This document shows positions 22,127 to 29,516 of a stretch of DNA of 33,473 bases, piece by piece (the stretch's first letter is position 1; each line of letters opens with the position of its first letter). The stretch is taken from positions 1 through 33,473 of IMG/VR virus record IMGVR_UViG_3300008012_000084; one strand, written 5' to 3'. The notes beneath the pieces were generated by a model, which did no database searches, was not told the origin of the DNA, and worked only from the letters and a program-made list of their open reading frames with translations. The translations under genes were made by a program, and so were the position numbers. The stretch comes from a virus.

Positions 22127-22373
22127 TAATTTTTTTAAAAAATTTTTTAGTGTACACCCTAGCACCAAGAGTGCGTATAGAGAGAAAAAAGGAGTTAAGT
22201 GCTTGAGTATGTGGGTAGTTGGGAAAAAGTTAGTGTACGTGGCGTACACTTTAAGTGTATGAGGGATACACTAAGTCTGATTTCCCAGGAATGTAAGGAA
22301 TTAAAAATGTAATTCCAAATGTTTTATACTTAGTGTATTTTGTCGTATACTTGTAGTGTACGTGTGGTACACT
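22127..22373. promoter_or_regulatory. Candidate operator/origin hub: AT tract plus palindromic sites
   Basis: An A/T-only run (22127-22148) is followed by GTGTACAC (22150-22157) and three spaced palindromes: AGTGTACG-TGG-CGTACACT (22232-22250), AGTGTAT-GAGGG-ATACACT (22254-22272) and AGTGTAC-GTGTG-GTACACT (22355-22373). An imperfect site (AGTGTAT...GTATACT, 22332-22351) and GGAATT/AATTCC (22297-22316) lie between. Site architecture (7-bp arms, 5-bp spacer) suggests a dimeric DNA-binding protein. AT-rich DNA, repeated sites and the adjacent repL gene are also what an origin looks like. Which role it plays is not decided by sequence. It is a ~387-base gene-free gap between divergent blocks. Confidence 0.6.
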
Positions 22374-22395
22374 TAAAGTGCCAAAATTTAGAACT

Positions 22396-22551
22396 ATGTG
22401 GGAGAAACAGCATACAGCACTGGGCTTTCATGCGCCTAGCAAAGAAGTAAGAGTTCTTACTATTTATATTGATAAAAAAGCCGAATGTGTGCTTGAGGTA
22501 CAGCAAGATGGCATGGGTAAGATTGTAAAGCTTAGTTTAGATAGAGTATGA
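22396..22551 (+). CDS. Small protein preceding repL, 51 aa
   Basis: Read from codons: ATG at 22396-22398 to TGA at 22549-22551, overlapping the repL ATG as ATGA. MWEKQHTALGFHAPSKEVRV...IVKLSLDRV, with alternating hydrophobics in RVLTIYIDKKAECVLEVQQD suggesting a small beta protein. It is the first rightward gene, 22 bases after the last palindrome. Translational coupling suggests it is made with RepL, maybe regulating it (inference). No family recognised. Confidence 0.65.
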   Translation: MWEKQHTALGFHAPSKEVRVLTIYIDKKAECVLEVQQDGMGKIVKLSLDRV

Positions 22552-22985
22552 AGAAGGAAGTCAACATTACGTACATCAAGGGATGGGCTCTATCTGACGG
22601 GATCAAGCGACCAATCCATGGGTATACTAAGGTGGGTACTCTTTTTACCAAGCATTACCACAATGCTATTTATTTACTAGCAGGATTAAACTCTAGTTCT
22701 AGAGATCTGCTAGAGTTTTTGATACAGCGCATGGATACAAATAATGTGGTGCTGTCAAATGCTAAGATTCGCGAAGATTTTATTTTTATAATCAATAAAG
22801 CCACCAACGGAGAGCTTACCTACACGCACAATACAGTGAAGAAGGCGTTTCAGATTTTGGTAAAGAAGAATCTTCTGGTTACTAGAAAGCAGCGAGGCAG
22901 TTATATTGTGAATCCGGAATACTTTTTTAAGCGCGATGAAAAAGATCGCATCAAACAAATTAAATTAATACTTGAAAACAAATAG
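22548..22985 (+). CDS. RepL-like replication initiator (winged helix)
   Basis: 145 aa. A GYTKVGTLFTKHYHNAIYLL start, a helical run LNSSSRDLLEFLIQRMDTNN and a winged-HTH segment THNTVKKAFQILVKKNLLVT with a hairpin RKQRGSYIVNPEYFFK, which is the ending of firmicute-type RepL initiators ('G-Y-NP-YF-KG'). RepL binds within or near its own origin. Crassvirales commonly carry a RepL homologue; here it stands beside a palindrome cluster. It could drive replication, or a phage-plasmid state; neither is proven by sequence. Confidence 0.75.
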   Translation: MKKEVNITYIKGWALSDGIKRPIHGYTKVGTLFTKHYHNAIYLLAGLNSSSRDLLEFLIQRMDTNNVVLSNAKIREDFIFIINKATNGELTYTHNTVKKAFQILVKKNLLVTRKQRGSYIVNPEYFFKRDEKDRIKQIKLILENK

Positions 22986-22987
22986 TT

Positions 22988-23266
22988 ATGGGATACATTC
23001 CACTAGGAGCGACCATTGTAATTACGGCGCCAAAAATTAGCGAGAAGACTGAGTCAGGAATCCTTAAGTCTGAGGCAATGATTAAAGAAGAGAAGATGAG
23101 CTGGGACGGAACTGTAGATGTTGTGTCTGTAGGTCCACTGTGTAAGCACATCAAACCGGGCATGAAGATATTGCTGCAGACCAATGCAATAATGCATCCA
23201 GTGCTTATTAATAAAGAGGAGTATTTGCAGGTAGAAGAGTATTCAGTGCTGGGGTACTACGAATAA
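22988..23266 (+). CDS. GroES-like co-chaperonin
   Basis: 92 aa, the length of GroES (97). MGYIPLGATIVITAPKISEK follows the GroES opening, then TESGILKSEA in the position of the mobile loop that contacts GroEL (its SGIL resembles GGIVL), DGTVDVVSVGPLCKHIKPGM in place of 'G-VVAVG---VKPGD', and INKEEYLQVEEYSVLGYYE matching 'YL-V-E-DILG'. Likely caps host GroEL, as T4 gp31 does, and may help fold the capsid protein encoded downstream. Call is by pattern, with no database check. Confidence 0.75.
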   Translation: MGYIPLGATIVITAPKISEKTESGILKSEAMIKEEKMSWDGTVDVVSVGPLCKHIKPGMKILLQTNAIMHPVLINKEEYLQVEEYSVLGYYE

Positions 23267-23293
23267 AAAGTGTATACAAGGGGTGTGACTTGT

Positions 23294-23332
23294 TTTTGAA
23301 GGTGTAAAACGTATATAAATCTTATATATTTG
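23294..23332 (+). promoter_or_regulatory. Possible Bacteroidetes-type promoter
   Basis: TATATTTG at 23325-23332 fits the Bacteroidetes -7 element TAnnTTTG, with TTTTTG at 23293-23298 as a possible -33 element; the 26-base gap is longer than the usual ~20. It lies 27 bases before the ATG of the 102-aa gene in a gap of 92 bases. Confidence 0.4.
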
Positions 23333-23358
23333 ATTGTATATCAATTAAAAAGAAAGAC

Positions 23359-23667
23359 ATGCAAGCAGAGAAAGAAGGGTTTGTATTTAGATTATACGAT
23401 TTCAAAAGCGAGGAACACTACCAAACTATAAAGTTTACTGAGAAGAATTCAGACGGTACCTTTAACCCGGGTACTACGAACGAAGAAGTGGTGCAGATGT
23501 TAATCGACCGCTTATATTTTTTACAAAAGAATAATTGGTCTGCAGAGAATGCAACGATTATTATATTGTTGAAGAGCGTTAGACAGTTATTGGCAAAACG
23601 CTTAAGTAGAAAAATAGAAAAGGTTAAGAAGTATAATGAACAGGGTAGTTCGGATACCAACAAGTGA
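23359..23667 (+). CDS. Hypothetical protein, 102 aa
   Basis: MQAEKEGFVFRLYDFKSEEH... compact domain with YQTIKFTEKNSDGTFNPGTT and a helical second half (NEEVVQMLIDRLYFLQKNNW, LKSVRQLLAKRLSRKIEKVK). The last part is Lys/Arg-rich, suggesting nucleic-acid or nucleoprotein contact. Follows a possible promoter and overlaps the next gene by 32 bases. Not recognised. Confidence 0.6.
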   Translation: MQAEKEGFVFRLYDFKSEEHYQTIKFTEKNSDGTFNPGTTNEEVVQMLIDRLYFLQKNNWSAENATIIILLKSVRQLLAKRLSRKIEKVKKYNEQGSSDTNK

Positions 23668-23974
23668 CAGAAGTCTAGTCAGAGATTACGTACGAGCAAT
23701 TAACGGAATCCTTAAACTCACAGATCGTGAGGTTGAGGTGGTTGCTGCTTTTATACGTTACGATCAAGAGAATGCTGCAACGCCTTCTGCGCGTAAGTAC
23801 GTAGCAGAGGAGCTGGAGATGAAATCGGTTGCAGTATTAAACAATTTTGTGAAAGCATTAAAAGATAAAGGCGTGATAGTTGCTGTACCTAATGAGCGAA
23901 ATAAGTATACGTATCATCCTATTATAAGGAACATAAATAATGATGTTTGCATACAGATCCAATTTGAAACCTGA
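23636..23974 (+). CDS. Winged-helix DNA-binding-like protein, 112 aa
   Basis: Helix-turn-helix/winged pattern: LKLTDREVEVVAAFIRYDQE, SARKYVAEELEMKSVAVLNN (helix 3-like), FVKALKDKGVIVAVPNERNK as the wing leading to a final strand. This order of three helices and a hairpin wing is typical of MarR/ROK-type wHTH proteins. Probably a regulator of late genes, or of repL, by position. Overlaps both neighbours (32 and 35 bases). Confidence 0.6.
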   Translation: MNRVVRIPTSDRSLVRDYVRAINGILKLTDREVEVVAAFIRYDQENAATPSARKYVAEELEMKSVAVLNNFVKALKDKGVIVAVPNERNKYTYHPIIRNINNDVCIQIQFET

Positions 23975-24158
23975 AGAGTATATAGTTGAATATGTGTTTA
24001 TGCTCGAGGATACTCGAACAATGTTTAGGTTTATTCAACATCAAGAAACATTTCTTTATGAAGCAGATTTAATTTACACGCACGAGATAGAGTTAAATGA
24101 AGAAAACGACTGGGTATTGAGATTTTTTATATCAAGAAAAGATGGCGAAGAGGAATGA
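23940..24158 (+). CDS. Hypothetical protein, 72 aa
   Basis: MMFAYRSNLKPEEYIVEYVF... small protein with strands MFRFIQHQETFLYEADLIYT and ELNEENDWVLRFFISRKDGE. Overlaps the winged-helix gene by 35 bases and the IHF-like gene by 17, so it is tied into the message. No family recognised. Confidence 0.55.
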   Translation: MMFAYRSNLKPEEYIVEYVFMLEDTRTMFRFIQHQETFLYEADLIYTHEIELNEENDWVLRFFISRKDGEEE

Positions 24159-24393
24159 AGTAAAGCAAGAAATATATAGAGAGGTAGCAGCAGAAACTGG
24201 AGGCACTATACAAGAGATTCAAAAATGTGTAGAGGCTCAGTTTAGTTTTATAGAGAAGATTATAAAACGCGGAGAGTTTGATACTGTTCGCATGCCATAC
24301 TTAGCAAAGTTTTCAGTGAAACCAGGTAGAGTTAAAATGTTAAATAATAAGAATGCGATTATTCAGAGAAGAAAACTTTCAGGTAATAGTTGA
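24142..24393 (+). CDS. IHF/HU-like DNA-bending protein
   Basis: 83 aa. Helices VKQEIYREVAAETGGTIQEI and CVEAQFSFIEKIIKRGEFDT are followed by VRMPYLAKFSVKPGRVKMLN, the same order as HU/IHF (two helices, then V-L/M-P-G/Y-F/K-x-KP-R). IHF-like proteins bend DNA to assist terminase docking, replication or transcription. Crassvirales encode IHF-like subunits near the terminase, and here TerL follows two genes later. Confidence 0.7.
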   Translation: MAKRNEVKQEIYREVAAETGGTIQEIQKCVEAQFSFIEKIIKRGEFDTVRMPYLAKFSVKPGRVKMLNNKNAIIQRRKLSGNS

Positions 24394-24934
24394 TCCTGAG
24401 TTGCGTACGATACCGCAGTTTAAACGCATAATCACCAGAGATCGAGACAGAAAAAAACGAGCAGCTTTTAAAGAACTTGCCTACATCTATTTTGTCTACG
24501 ATTACAAGAGCCCTTATTTTATATACCCAGAAGCTGAGCGACGCATCCGCGTGCGTAAAGACTTAGAACTGGAACCGGGTTGGATGGAAGATAAAGAAAT
24601 AAAGGAAGCAGTTGCTACCTACATTTCGTTTCTGGACACCCCTGCTATTAAATCCCTTATTGCAATACGAGAAGGCTTGTTGTCTTCTGCTAAAGTTATT
24701 GATGCGTTACGAATGCGTATTGATGAGACGCTTGCCGATGCCACGGATCAAGATGCGGAGGATCCTGTGGACATTGGCAGCGTAGTCAAAAGTGTAACTC
24801 AACTCATAGAGCTCAGTGAAAAACTTCCAAAAGCAATTGACACTATTTCTGACCTAGAAGAAAAGGTTAAGAAAGAGCAGTCAAATGAATCGCGCATTAA
24901 AGGTGGTGGTACTAAAGGTATCTTTGAAGAATAA
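24353..24934 (+). CDS. Hypothetical protein upstream of TerL, 193 aa (small-terminase candidate)
   Basis: N-terminal basic part (FKRIITRDRDRKKRAAFKEL), a middle with many charged residues and a C-terminal helical region with heptads (KSVTQLIELSEKLPKAIDTI, DLEEKVKKEQSNE). The shape, a DNA-binding-like front and coiled-coil back just upstream of terL, matches small terminase subunits, but there is no sequence signature I can name. Overlaps the IHF-like gene by 41 bases and the next gene by one base (TAATG). Confidence 0.5.
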   Translation: MRLFREENFQVIVDPELRTIPQFKRIITRDRDRKKRAAFKELAYIYFVYDYKSPYFIYPEAERRIRVRKDLELEPGWMEDKEIKEAVATYISFLDTPAIKSLIAIREGLLSSAKVIDALRMRIDETLADATDQDAEDPVDIGSVVKSVTQLIELSEKLPKAIDTISDLEEKVKKEQSNESRIKGGGTKGIFEE

Positions 24935-25194
24935 TGTCTAGACTTAAACAAATATTAGAGGGGTGGACTAAGCTAGCTTATGATAAGTTAGTAGGATTGC
25001 CTCCTGCATCTAGAGAACTAGCAAATAAACGTATTTTAATTTGCGACACATGTCCTATTCGTATAGGTAATAGGTGTGATCCTCTGCAGTCAGGTGTAAA
25101 TGTAAAAACGGGTAAAAAAGAAAAAGGATGTGGGTGTATTTTACCAGCCAAAGTGCTGTCTATGGATGCAGAATGTCCTCTAGGTAAGTGGTAA
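24934..25194 (+). CDS. Cys-rich small protein between small terminase candidate and TerL
   Basis: 86 aa. ICDTCPIRIGNRCDPL contains C-x2-C and a third Cys; further on, GCGCILP and ECPL supply more ligands, six Cys in all, in a pattern like a zinc ribbon or treble-clef. Zinc binding is inferred. It starts with TAATG (1-base overlap) and ends 1 base before the TerL ATG, so it is tied to packaging genes. Such a small Cys-rich protein sits beside terL in many crAss-like phages, but no exact role is known to me. Confidence 0.6.
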   Translation: MSRLKQILEGWTKLAYDKLVGLPPASRELANKRILICDTCPIRIGNRCDPLQSGVNVKTGKKEKGCGCILPAKVLSMDAECPLGKW

Positions 25195-25195
25195 T

Positions 25196-27178
25196 ATGTT
25201 TACAAACACAGAAGAATTTAGAAGAGAAGCCCAGCATTTCCTAAAACATGGGTACTACTGCCCAGATACTCCCGGATCTGTTGCACACTTTGAGTATTGG
25301 CAGGAACAATTGCGCCGATGCAAAGAAGGGTTTACTGTAGGCGACACTCATATTACAGGTCACCACTATTTCTATCTAAACTTTTGCCAAATTAAACTAA
25401 CGCGTATTAAAGGCGAAGAAAAGGTTGTAAAGAATGCAAGTAAGATTGTAAGCTTTCCTGATTTCTGGGACGGAGACTATGAGTTCTTCACAGCTTTAGA
25501 AGAAGCGCGCAAACAAGGCAAGCATATGATTGTAGGTAAAGCCCGTCGTAAAGGATTTTCCTACAAGAACTCTGCGGTATCTACTAATACCTACAATACA
25601 GTTAAGAACAGCTACACATTACTCTGTGCTCATGACAAAAAGTACCTATATCCAAAAGGTATTATGACAATGACTGTAGATCACATGAACTTTTTAAATG
25701 AGCACACTGCTTGGTCAAAAAGACGCCAGGCTGTAGATAAGCAAAATCACAAACGTGCTAGCTTTTATGAGTATATCAATGGGCAACCCGTAGAGCGTGG
25801 TTATAAGTCTGAGGTAGAGGCGTTGACCTTTAAGGATAATCCTGACGCTGCAAGAGGTAAAGATGCCACGCTTGTAATATTTGAAGAGTGTGGAGCCTTT
25901 GACAATCTTAAGGATTCGTTTATGGCTACTAAACCAACAGTAGAAGACGGGGGTGTTACGACGGGTCAAATGATTTTATTTGGTACGGGTGGTGATATGG
26001 AAGGAGGAACTATTGATTTTGAAAGCATGTTCTACAATCCTGATACATACAATCTTTATGCCTTTGATAACGTTTGGGATGAAGGAGCTCATGGTACTTC
26101 TTGTGGATTTTTCTTTCCGGATTTTAGAAATAAAGTAGGCTTTATGGATAAGCACGGAAACTCTTTAGTTTCTGATGCAAAATTAGCCGAAGAAGCAAAA
26201 CGTGAAAACATAAAAAGAACTTCTAAAGATGCAGGTGTTATTGATAAGCATGTTACTGAGTATCCTTTTAATCCTAAAGAAGCCTTCCTGCAGAAAAGCG
26301 GTAATGTATTTCCTACAGCTGCTCTTGTTGAGCATCGTAACAATATTATGCGTACTGGGGTTTTTAAGAATATTGGAGTTAATGGGTATCTGGCTAGGCT
26401 ACAGTCCGGTGTAAAGTTTAAACCTAATCAGAATGCAATACCCATACTTAAATTTCCACATGATAAAGGATCTAATACAGAAGGATGTATAGTTGTTTAT
26501 CAAAGTCCTTACACAGATGAATCTGGTACTATTCCGGATAATATGTATATCATAGTTCATGATCCTTATGCGCAAGATGGAGGTAGTGGTAAATCGCTTG
26601 GAGCTGCGTATATAATCAAGCGTGTAAACCCTATATCAAAGCCGGACGATATGATTGTAGCAAGTTACATTGGGCGACCACAAACTCAAGACGAGTATAA
26701 TTACAATTTATTTTTACTTGCAGAGTATTATAATGCGCGAATTGGTTTTGAAAATGATCGAGGTGAAGTAGTACCTTATGCAAAAAGAACAAGAAATTTA
26801 AAATGGTTATTGCCTGAAGCAGAAATATTTAGTAAGACCGATGGTGTTAGTATTCGTAAGCTAGGACGTACGTATGGAACCTCTATGGGATCTAAAGAAC
26901 GTAAGGGTCAGGCAGAAATATACTTACGAGATTGGCTTAGAACTCCTCGTGGTGTTTCAGAGTCTGGTGAAAAAAAGTTAAATTTGCATTATATTTACGA
27001 CTTAGCATTACTAGACGAACTTATAAAGTATAACCGAAGAGGCAACTTCGATAGGGTTTCAGCATTACTCGTTGGTATGTTTCATCTTATTGCGTTATTT
27101 AACAGAACAGTTGAAATCGCAGAAGAAGCTGATTATAATACTAATGACTCATTTTTTAATCGTGAATTGTTTACGTAA
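25196..27178 (+). CDS. terL: Terminase large subunit
   Basis: 660 aa. ATPase: Walker A GKARRKGFS (114-122), Walker B TLVIFEECGAF (225-235; catalytic Glu) and coupling motif ILFGTGGDMEG (260-270). Nuclease: VHDPYAQDG (454-462; D456), FENDRGEV (518-525; acidic pair) and NFDRVSALLVGM (617-628; final Asp). All three nuclease acidic motifs and the ATPase are intact. It packages DNA into preformed heads and cuts it, docking on the portal encoded next. The ATG is one base after the preceding stop. Confidence 0.93.
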   Translation: MFTNTEEFRREAQHFLKHGYYCPDTPGSVAHFEYWQEQLRRCKEGFTVGDTHITGHHYFYLNFCQIKLTRIKGEEKVVKNASKIVSFPDFWDGDYEFFTALEEARKQGKHMIVGKARRKGFSYKNSAVSTNTYNTVKNSYTLLCAHDKKYLYPKGIMTMTVDHMNFLNEHTAWSKRRQAVDKQNHKRASFYEYINGQPVERGYKSEVEALTFKDNPDAARGKDATLVIFEECGAFDNLKDSFMATKPTVEDGGVTTGQMILFGTGGDMEGGTIDFESMFYNPDTYNLYAFDNVWDEGAHGTSCGFFFPDFRNKVGFMDKHGNSLVSDAKLAEEAKRENIKRTSKDAGVIDKHVTEYPFNPKEAFLQKSGNVFPTAALVEHRNNIMRTGVFKNIGVNGYLARLQSGVKFKPNQNAIPILKFPHDKGSNTEGCIVVYQSPYTDESGTIPDNMYIIVHDPYAQDGGSGKSLGAAYIIKRVNPISKPDDMIVASYIGRPQTQDEYNYNLFLLAEYYNARIGFENDRGEVVPYAKRTRNLKWLLPEAEIFSKTDGVSIRKLGRTYGTSMGSKERKGQAEIYLRDWLRTPRGVSESGEKKLNLHYIYDLALLDELIKYNRRGNFDRVSALLVGMFHLIALFNRTVEIAEEADYNTNDSFFNRELFT

Positions 27179-27190
27179 ACCTTAATTTAG

Positions 27191-29440
27191 ATGCCGTTAA
27201 TTCCGAAACAAAAATTACCATCTTCCAAGAAGAACCAGGAATGGGGGGAGAAATGTGTACAAGCATATATTGCGGAGTCTTCATTTTCTACTACAGATAA
27301 AGCAGGTCTGGTAGATTTGTATGAAGCTTACAACGGTGAGCTCGATGAAGGCAAGTACAACTATGTTACTAATCCGTACAATTCTGAAAAGTGGAAGAAA
27401 AGAAACTTCCCTGCTAAACTTCGCAACTATAATATTATTAAACCTGTAGTAGATCTATTGCTTGGAGAAAAAGCAAAACGACCTGCTAATTATCAAGTCA
27501 TTGTACGTAATGCAGATGTACACTCTCGTAAAGCTGATGAAATTCAGAAACGAGTATTACAATCGTTACAGCAAATGTTTATCAACGAGCTTAATGCTCA
27601 AGGTATGGACACAGGCATGGAGTCGCAAGAAACTCCTACACCTGCAGAAGTCGAGCAGTTTATGAATGTAAACTACAAAGATGCTCGTGCTATTATTGGT
27701 CAGCATTCTATAGATTATCTTAAAGACTATTTAGATCTTGATGATAGATTTCAAAAAGCATTTTTTGATTGGATTGTGACAGGACATGTGTATTCTTATA
27801 AGGGTACATGTATGGATGAGGTAGAGTTCGAAGTAGTGTCTCCGTTAGATATTGATTATCAAAAATCACCAGACTTAGAATTTATTGAGGACGGTGATTG
27901 GGTAGTGCGACGTAAAATTATGACTACAAATGCTGTAGTAGATTCTTTTTACGATGTACTTACTCCAGCGCAATTAGATGATTTAGAAAGACCTAGCTCA
28001 CGTAGAGAAGGCGGCGGGTATTTAGGGGCAGCTTTAAATCCTACACATGCGCAGGATGATACCGATCGGTATGTAGAAGTAATGCATGTCACCTGGAAGT
28101 CTTTTCGTAAAGTAGGAATCTTAACATATACAGATGAGTTTGGATTCTTGCAAGAAATGGAGGTGGATGAAACTTACAAGCCTGATCGCGATGCTGGTGA
28201 AAAGTGTCAATGGTTTTGGGTTAATCAAGTGTGGGAAGGCTATCGCATAGATAGTAACATCTTTGTAAATATTCAACCGTTTGAGGTACAACGTCCATCT
28301 ATGACTAACCTTAGCTTATGTAAATTACCTTATAATGGTCGCCATTATTCTAACCGTCATGCGGATAATGTTTCTATTGTATCTATGGGGCTTCCTTATC
28401 AGATTCTTTATAACGTGTTCCATTATCGTATGGAGCTTACCATGGCAAAAAATAAAGACAAGATTGCGCTTATAGAAATGAATACTATTCCTAAGCGCCA
28501 TGGTTGGGATGAAGAAAAGTTTATGTATTATGCTGATGCTATGGGCTTTGCATTTATTGATTCTACTGCAGAAGGTAAGAATCAAGAGCGTGTGACATTT
28601 AATCAGTACCAAGTACTTGACATGTCTTTGTCGCAATATATTAATGCACAGTTCCAACTACTTCAAGCTATTAAGCAAGAGTGGGAAGATCTCATTGGTA
28701 TTACCCGTCAGCGTAAAGGACAGGTAATGGCATCAGACGGAGCAGGCGCAACAGAACGTGCAGTATTCCAATCGTCAGTAATGACTGAGGAACTGTTCCG
28801 TAAGTTTGAAAAATACGAAGAGAAAGAAATGCAGGGACTACTTGACTGCTCTAAGCATGCTTGGAGAGCAGGTAAGAAGTCATCATACATTACAGCAGAT
28901 TACCGTAATGAGCTTTTAGATATAGAAGGTGCCGAGTATGCAGAAAGCGAATATGCAGTATTTGCTAAGAACTCTAGCAAAGAAAATACTAAACTACAAA
29001 CCTTTAAAAATCTTGCACTCTCATTTGCTCAAAACGGCTCGGAACCTAGCACTATTGCTGAGATCCTCGACACTGATAATTTCTCAAACATCAAGCGCCT
29101 TGTTAAAGAGGCAGAAGTTAAGAAGCAACAACTCGAGCAGCAACAGCAACAGTCTCAACAGCAGATGCAACAGCAAATGCAAGAAATGCAAATGCAAGCA
29201 GCCGCTGAAGCAAGACAGTTTGAGTCTGGAGAAAACCAAGCAGATCGTCAAAACAAGTTAGATGTTGAAGCAATGAAGATTGCGGGACGTCAGCAAGATC
29301 AAGATTTAAATAATAATGGTATTCCAGATTACATGGATGTTCAACGCGTTCAAATGGAGAAAGATCGAATTGAATCTAACGAACGCGTACAGAACAGAAA
29401 GCTTGATATTGAAGAGGCAAAAATGAATAAAAAAGACTAA
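27191..29440 (+). CDS. Portal protein
   Basis: 749 aa, the normal portal size in crAss-like phages. The first ~550 residues form the portal core (LRNYNIIKPVVDLLLGEKAK, HRLGVS-type strands replaced by YKPDRDAGEKCQWFWVNQVW, long helix EWEDLIGITRQRKGQVMASD). A C-terminal extension rich in Gln (KKQQLEQQQQQSQQQMQQQM, about 645-675) continues as a likely coiled coil, and near residue 703-716 carries DQDLNNNGIPDYMD, a D-x-N-x-x-G-x-x-D loop like calcium-binding thrombospondin-type repeats. Directly follows terL, as expected. Confidence 0.88.
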   Translation: MPLIPKQKLPSSKKNQEWGEKCVQAYIAESSFSTTDKAGLVDLYEAYNGELDEGKYNYVTNPYNSEKWKKRNFPAKLRNYNIIKPVVDLLLGEKAKRPANYQVIVRNADVHSRKADEIQKRVLQSLQQMFINELNAQGMDTGMESQETPTPAEVEQFMNVNYKDARAIIGQHSIDYLKDYLDLDDRFQKAFFDWIVTGHVYSYKGTCMDEVEFEVVSPLDIDYQKSPDLEFIEDGDWVVRRKIMTTNAVVDSFYDVLTPAQLDDLERPSSRREGGGYLGAALNPTHAQDDTDRYVEVMHVTWKSFRKVGILTYTDEFGFLQEMEVDETYKPDRDAGEKCQWFWVNQVWEGYRIDSNIFVNIQPFEVQRPSMTNLSLCKLPYNGRHYSNRHADNVSIVSMGLPYQILYNVFHYRMELTMAKNKDKIALIEMNTIPKRHGWDEEKFMYYADAMGFAFIDSTAEGKNQERVTFNQYQVLDMSLSQYINAQFQLLQAIKQEWEDLIGITRQRKGQVMASDGAGATERAVFQSSVMTEELFRKFEKYEEKEMQGLLDCSKHAWRAGKKSSYITADYRNELLDIEGAEYAESEYAVFAKNSSKENTKLQTFKNLALSFAQNGSEPSTIAEILDTDNFSNIKRLVKEAEVKKQQLEQQQQQSQQQMQQQMQEMQMQAAAEARQFESGENQADRQNKLDVEAMKIAGRQQDQDLNNNGIPDYMDVQRVQMEKDRIESNERVQNRKLDIEEAKMNKKD

Positions 29441-29516
29441 AACATATAAAAAGTTTATATTAAAAGGCTTTTTATCCAATAGTATTAACCCTTTATAATT
29501 ACTTAATTTTACAGCA

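Noticed and set aside
28929-29261. 110-codon frame inside the portal gene (same strand)
   Set aside because: Shadow of the Gln-rich portal tail; Ser/Lys/Cys composition comes from CAA/CAG codons read in another frame.
29447-29474. TAAAAAG/CTTTTTA hairpin after the portal gene as a terminator
   Set aside because: AT-only 7-bp stem with a 14-base loop is too weak to call.
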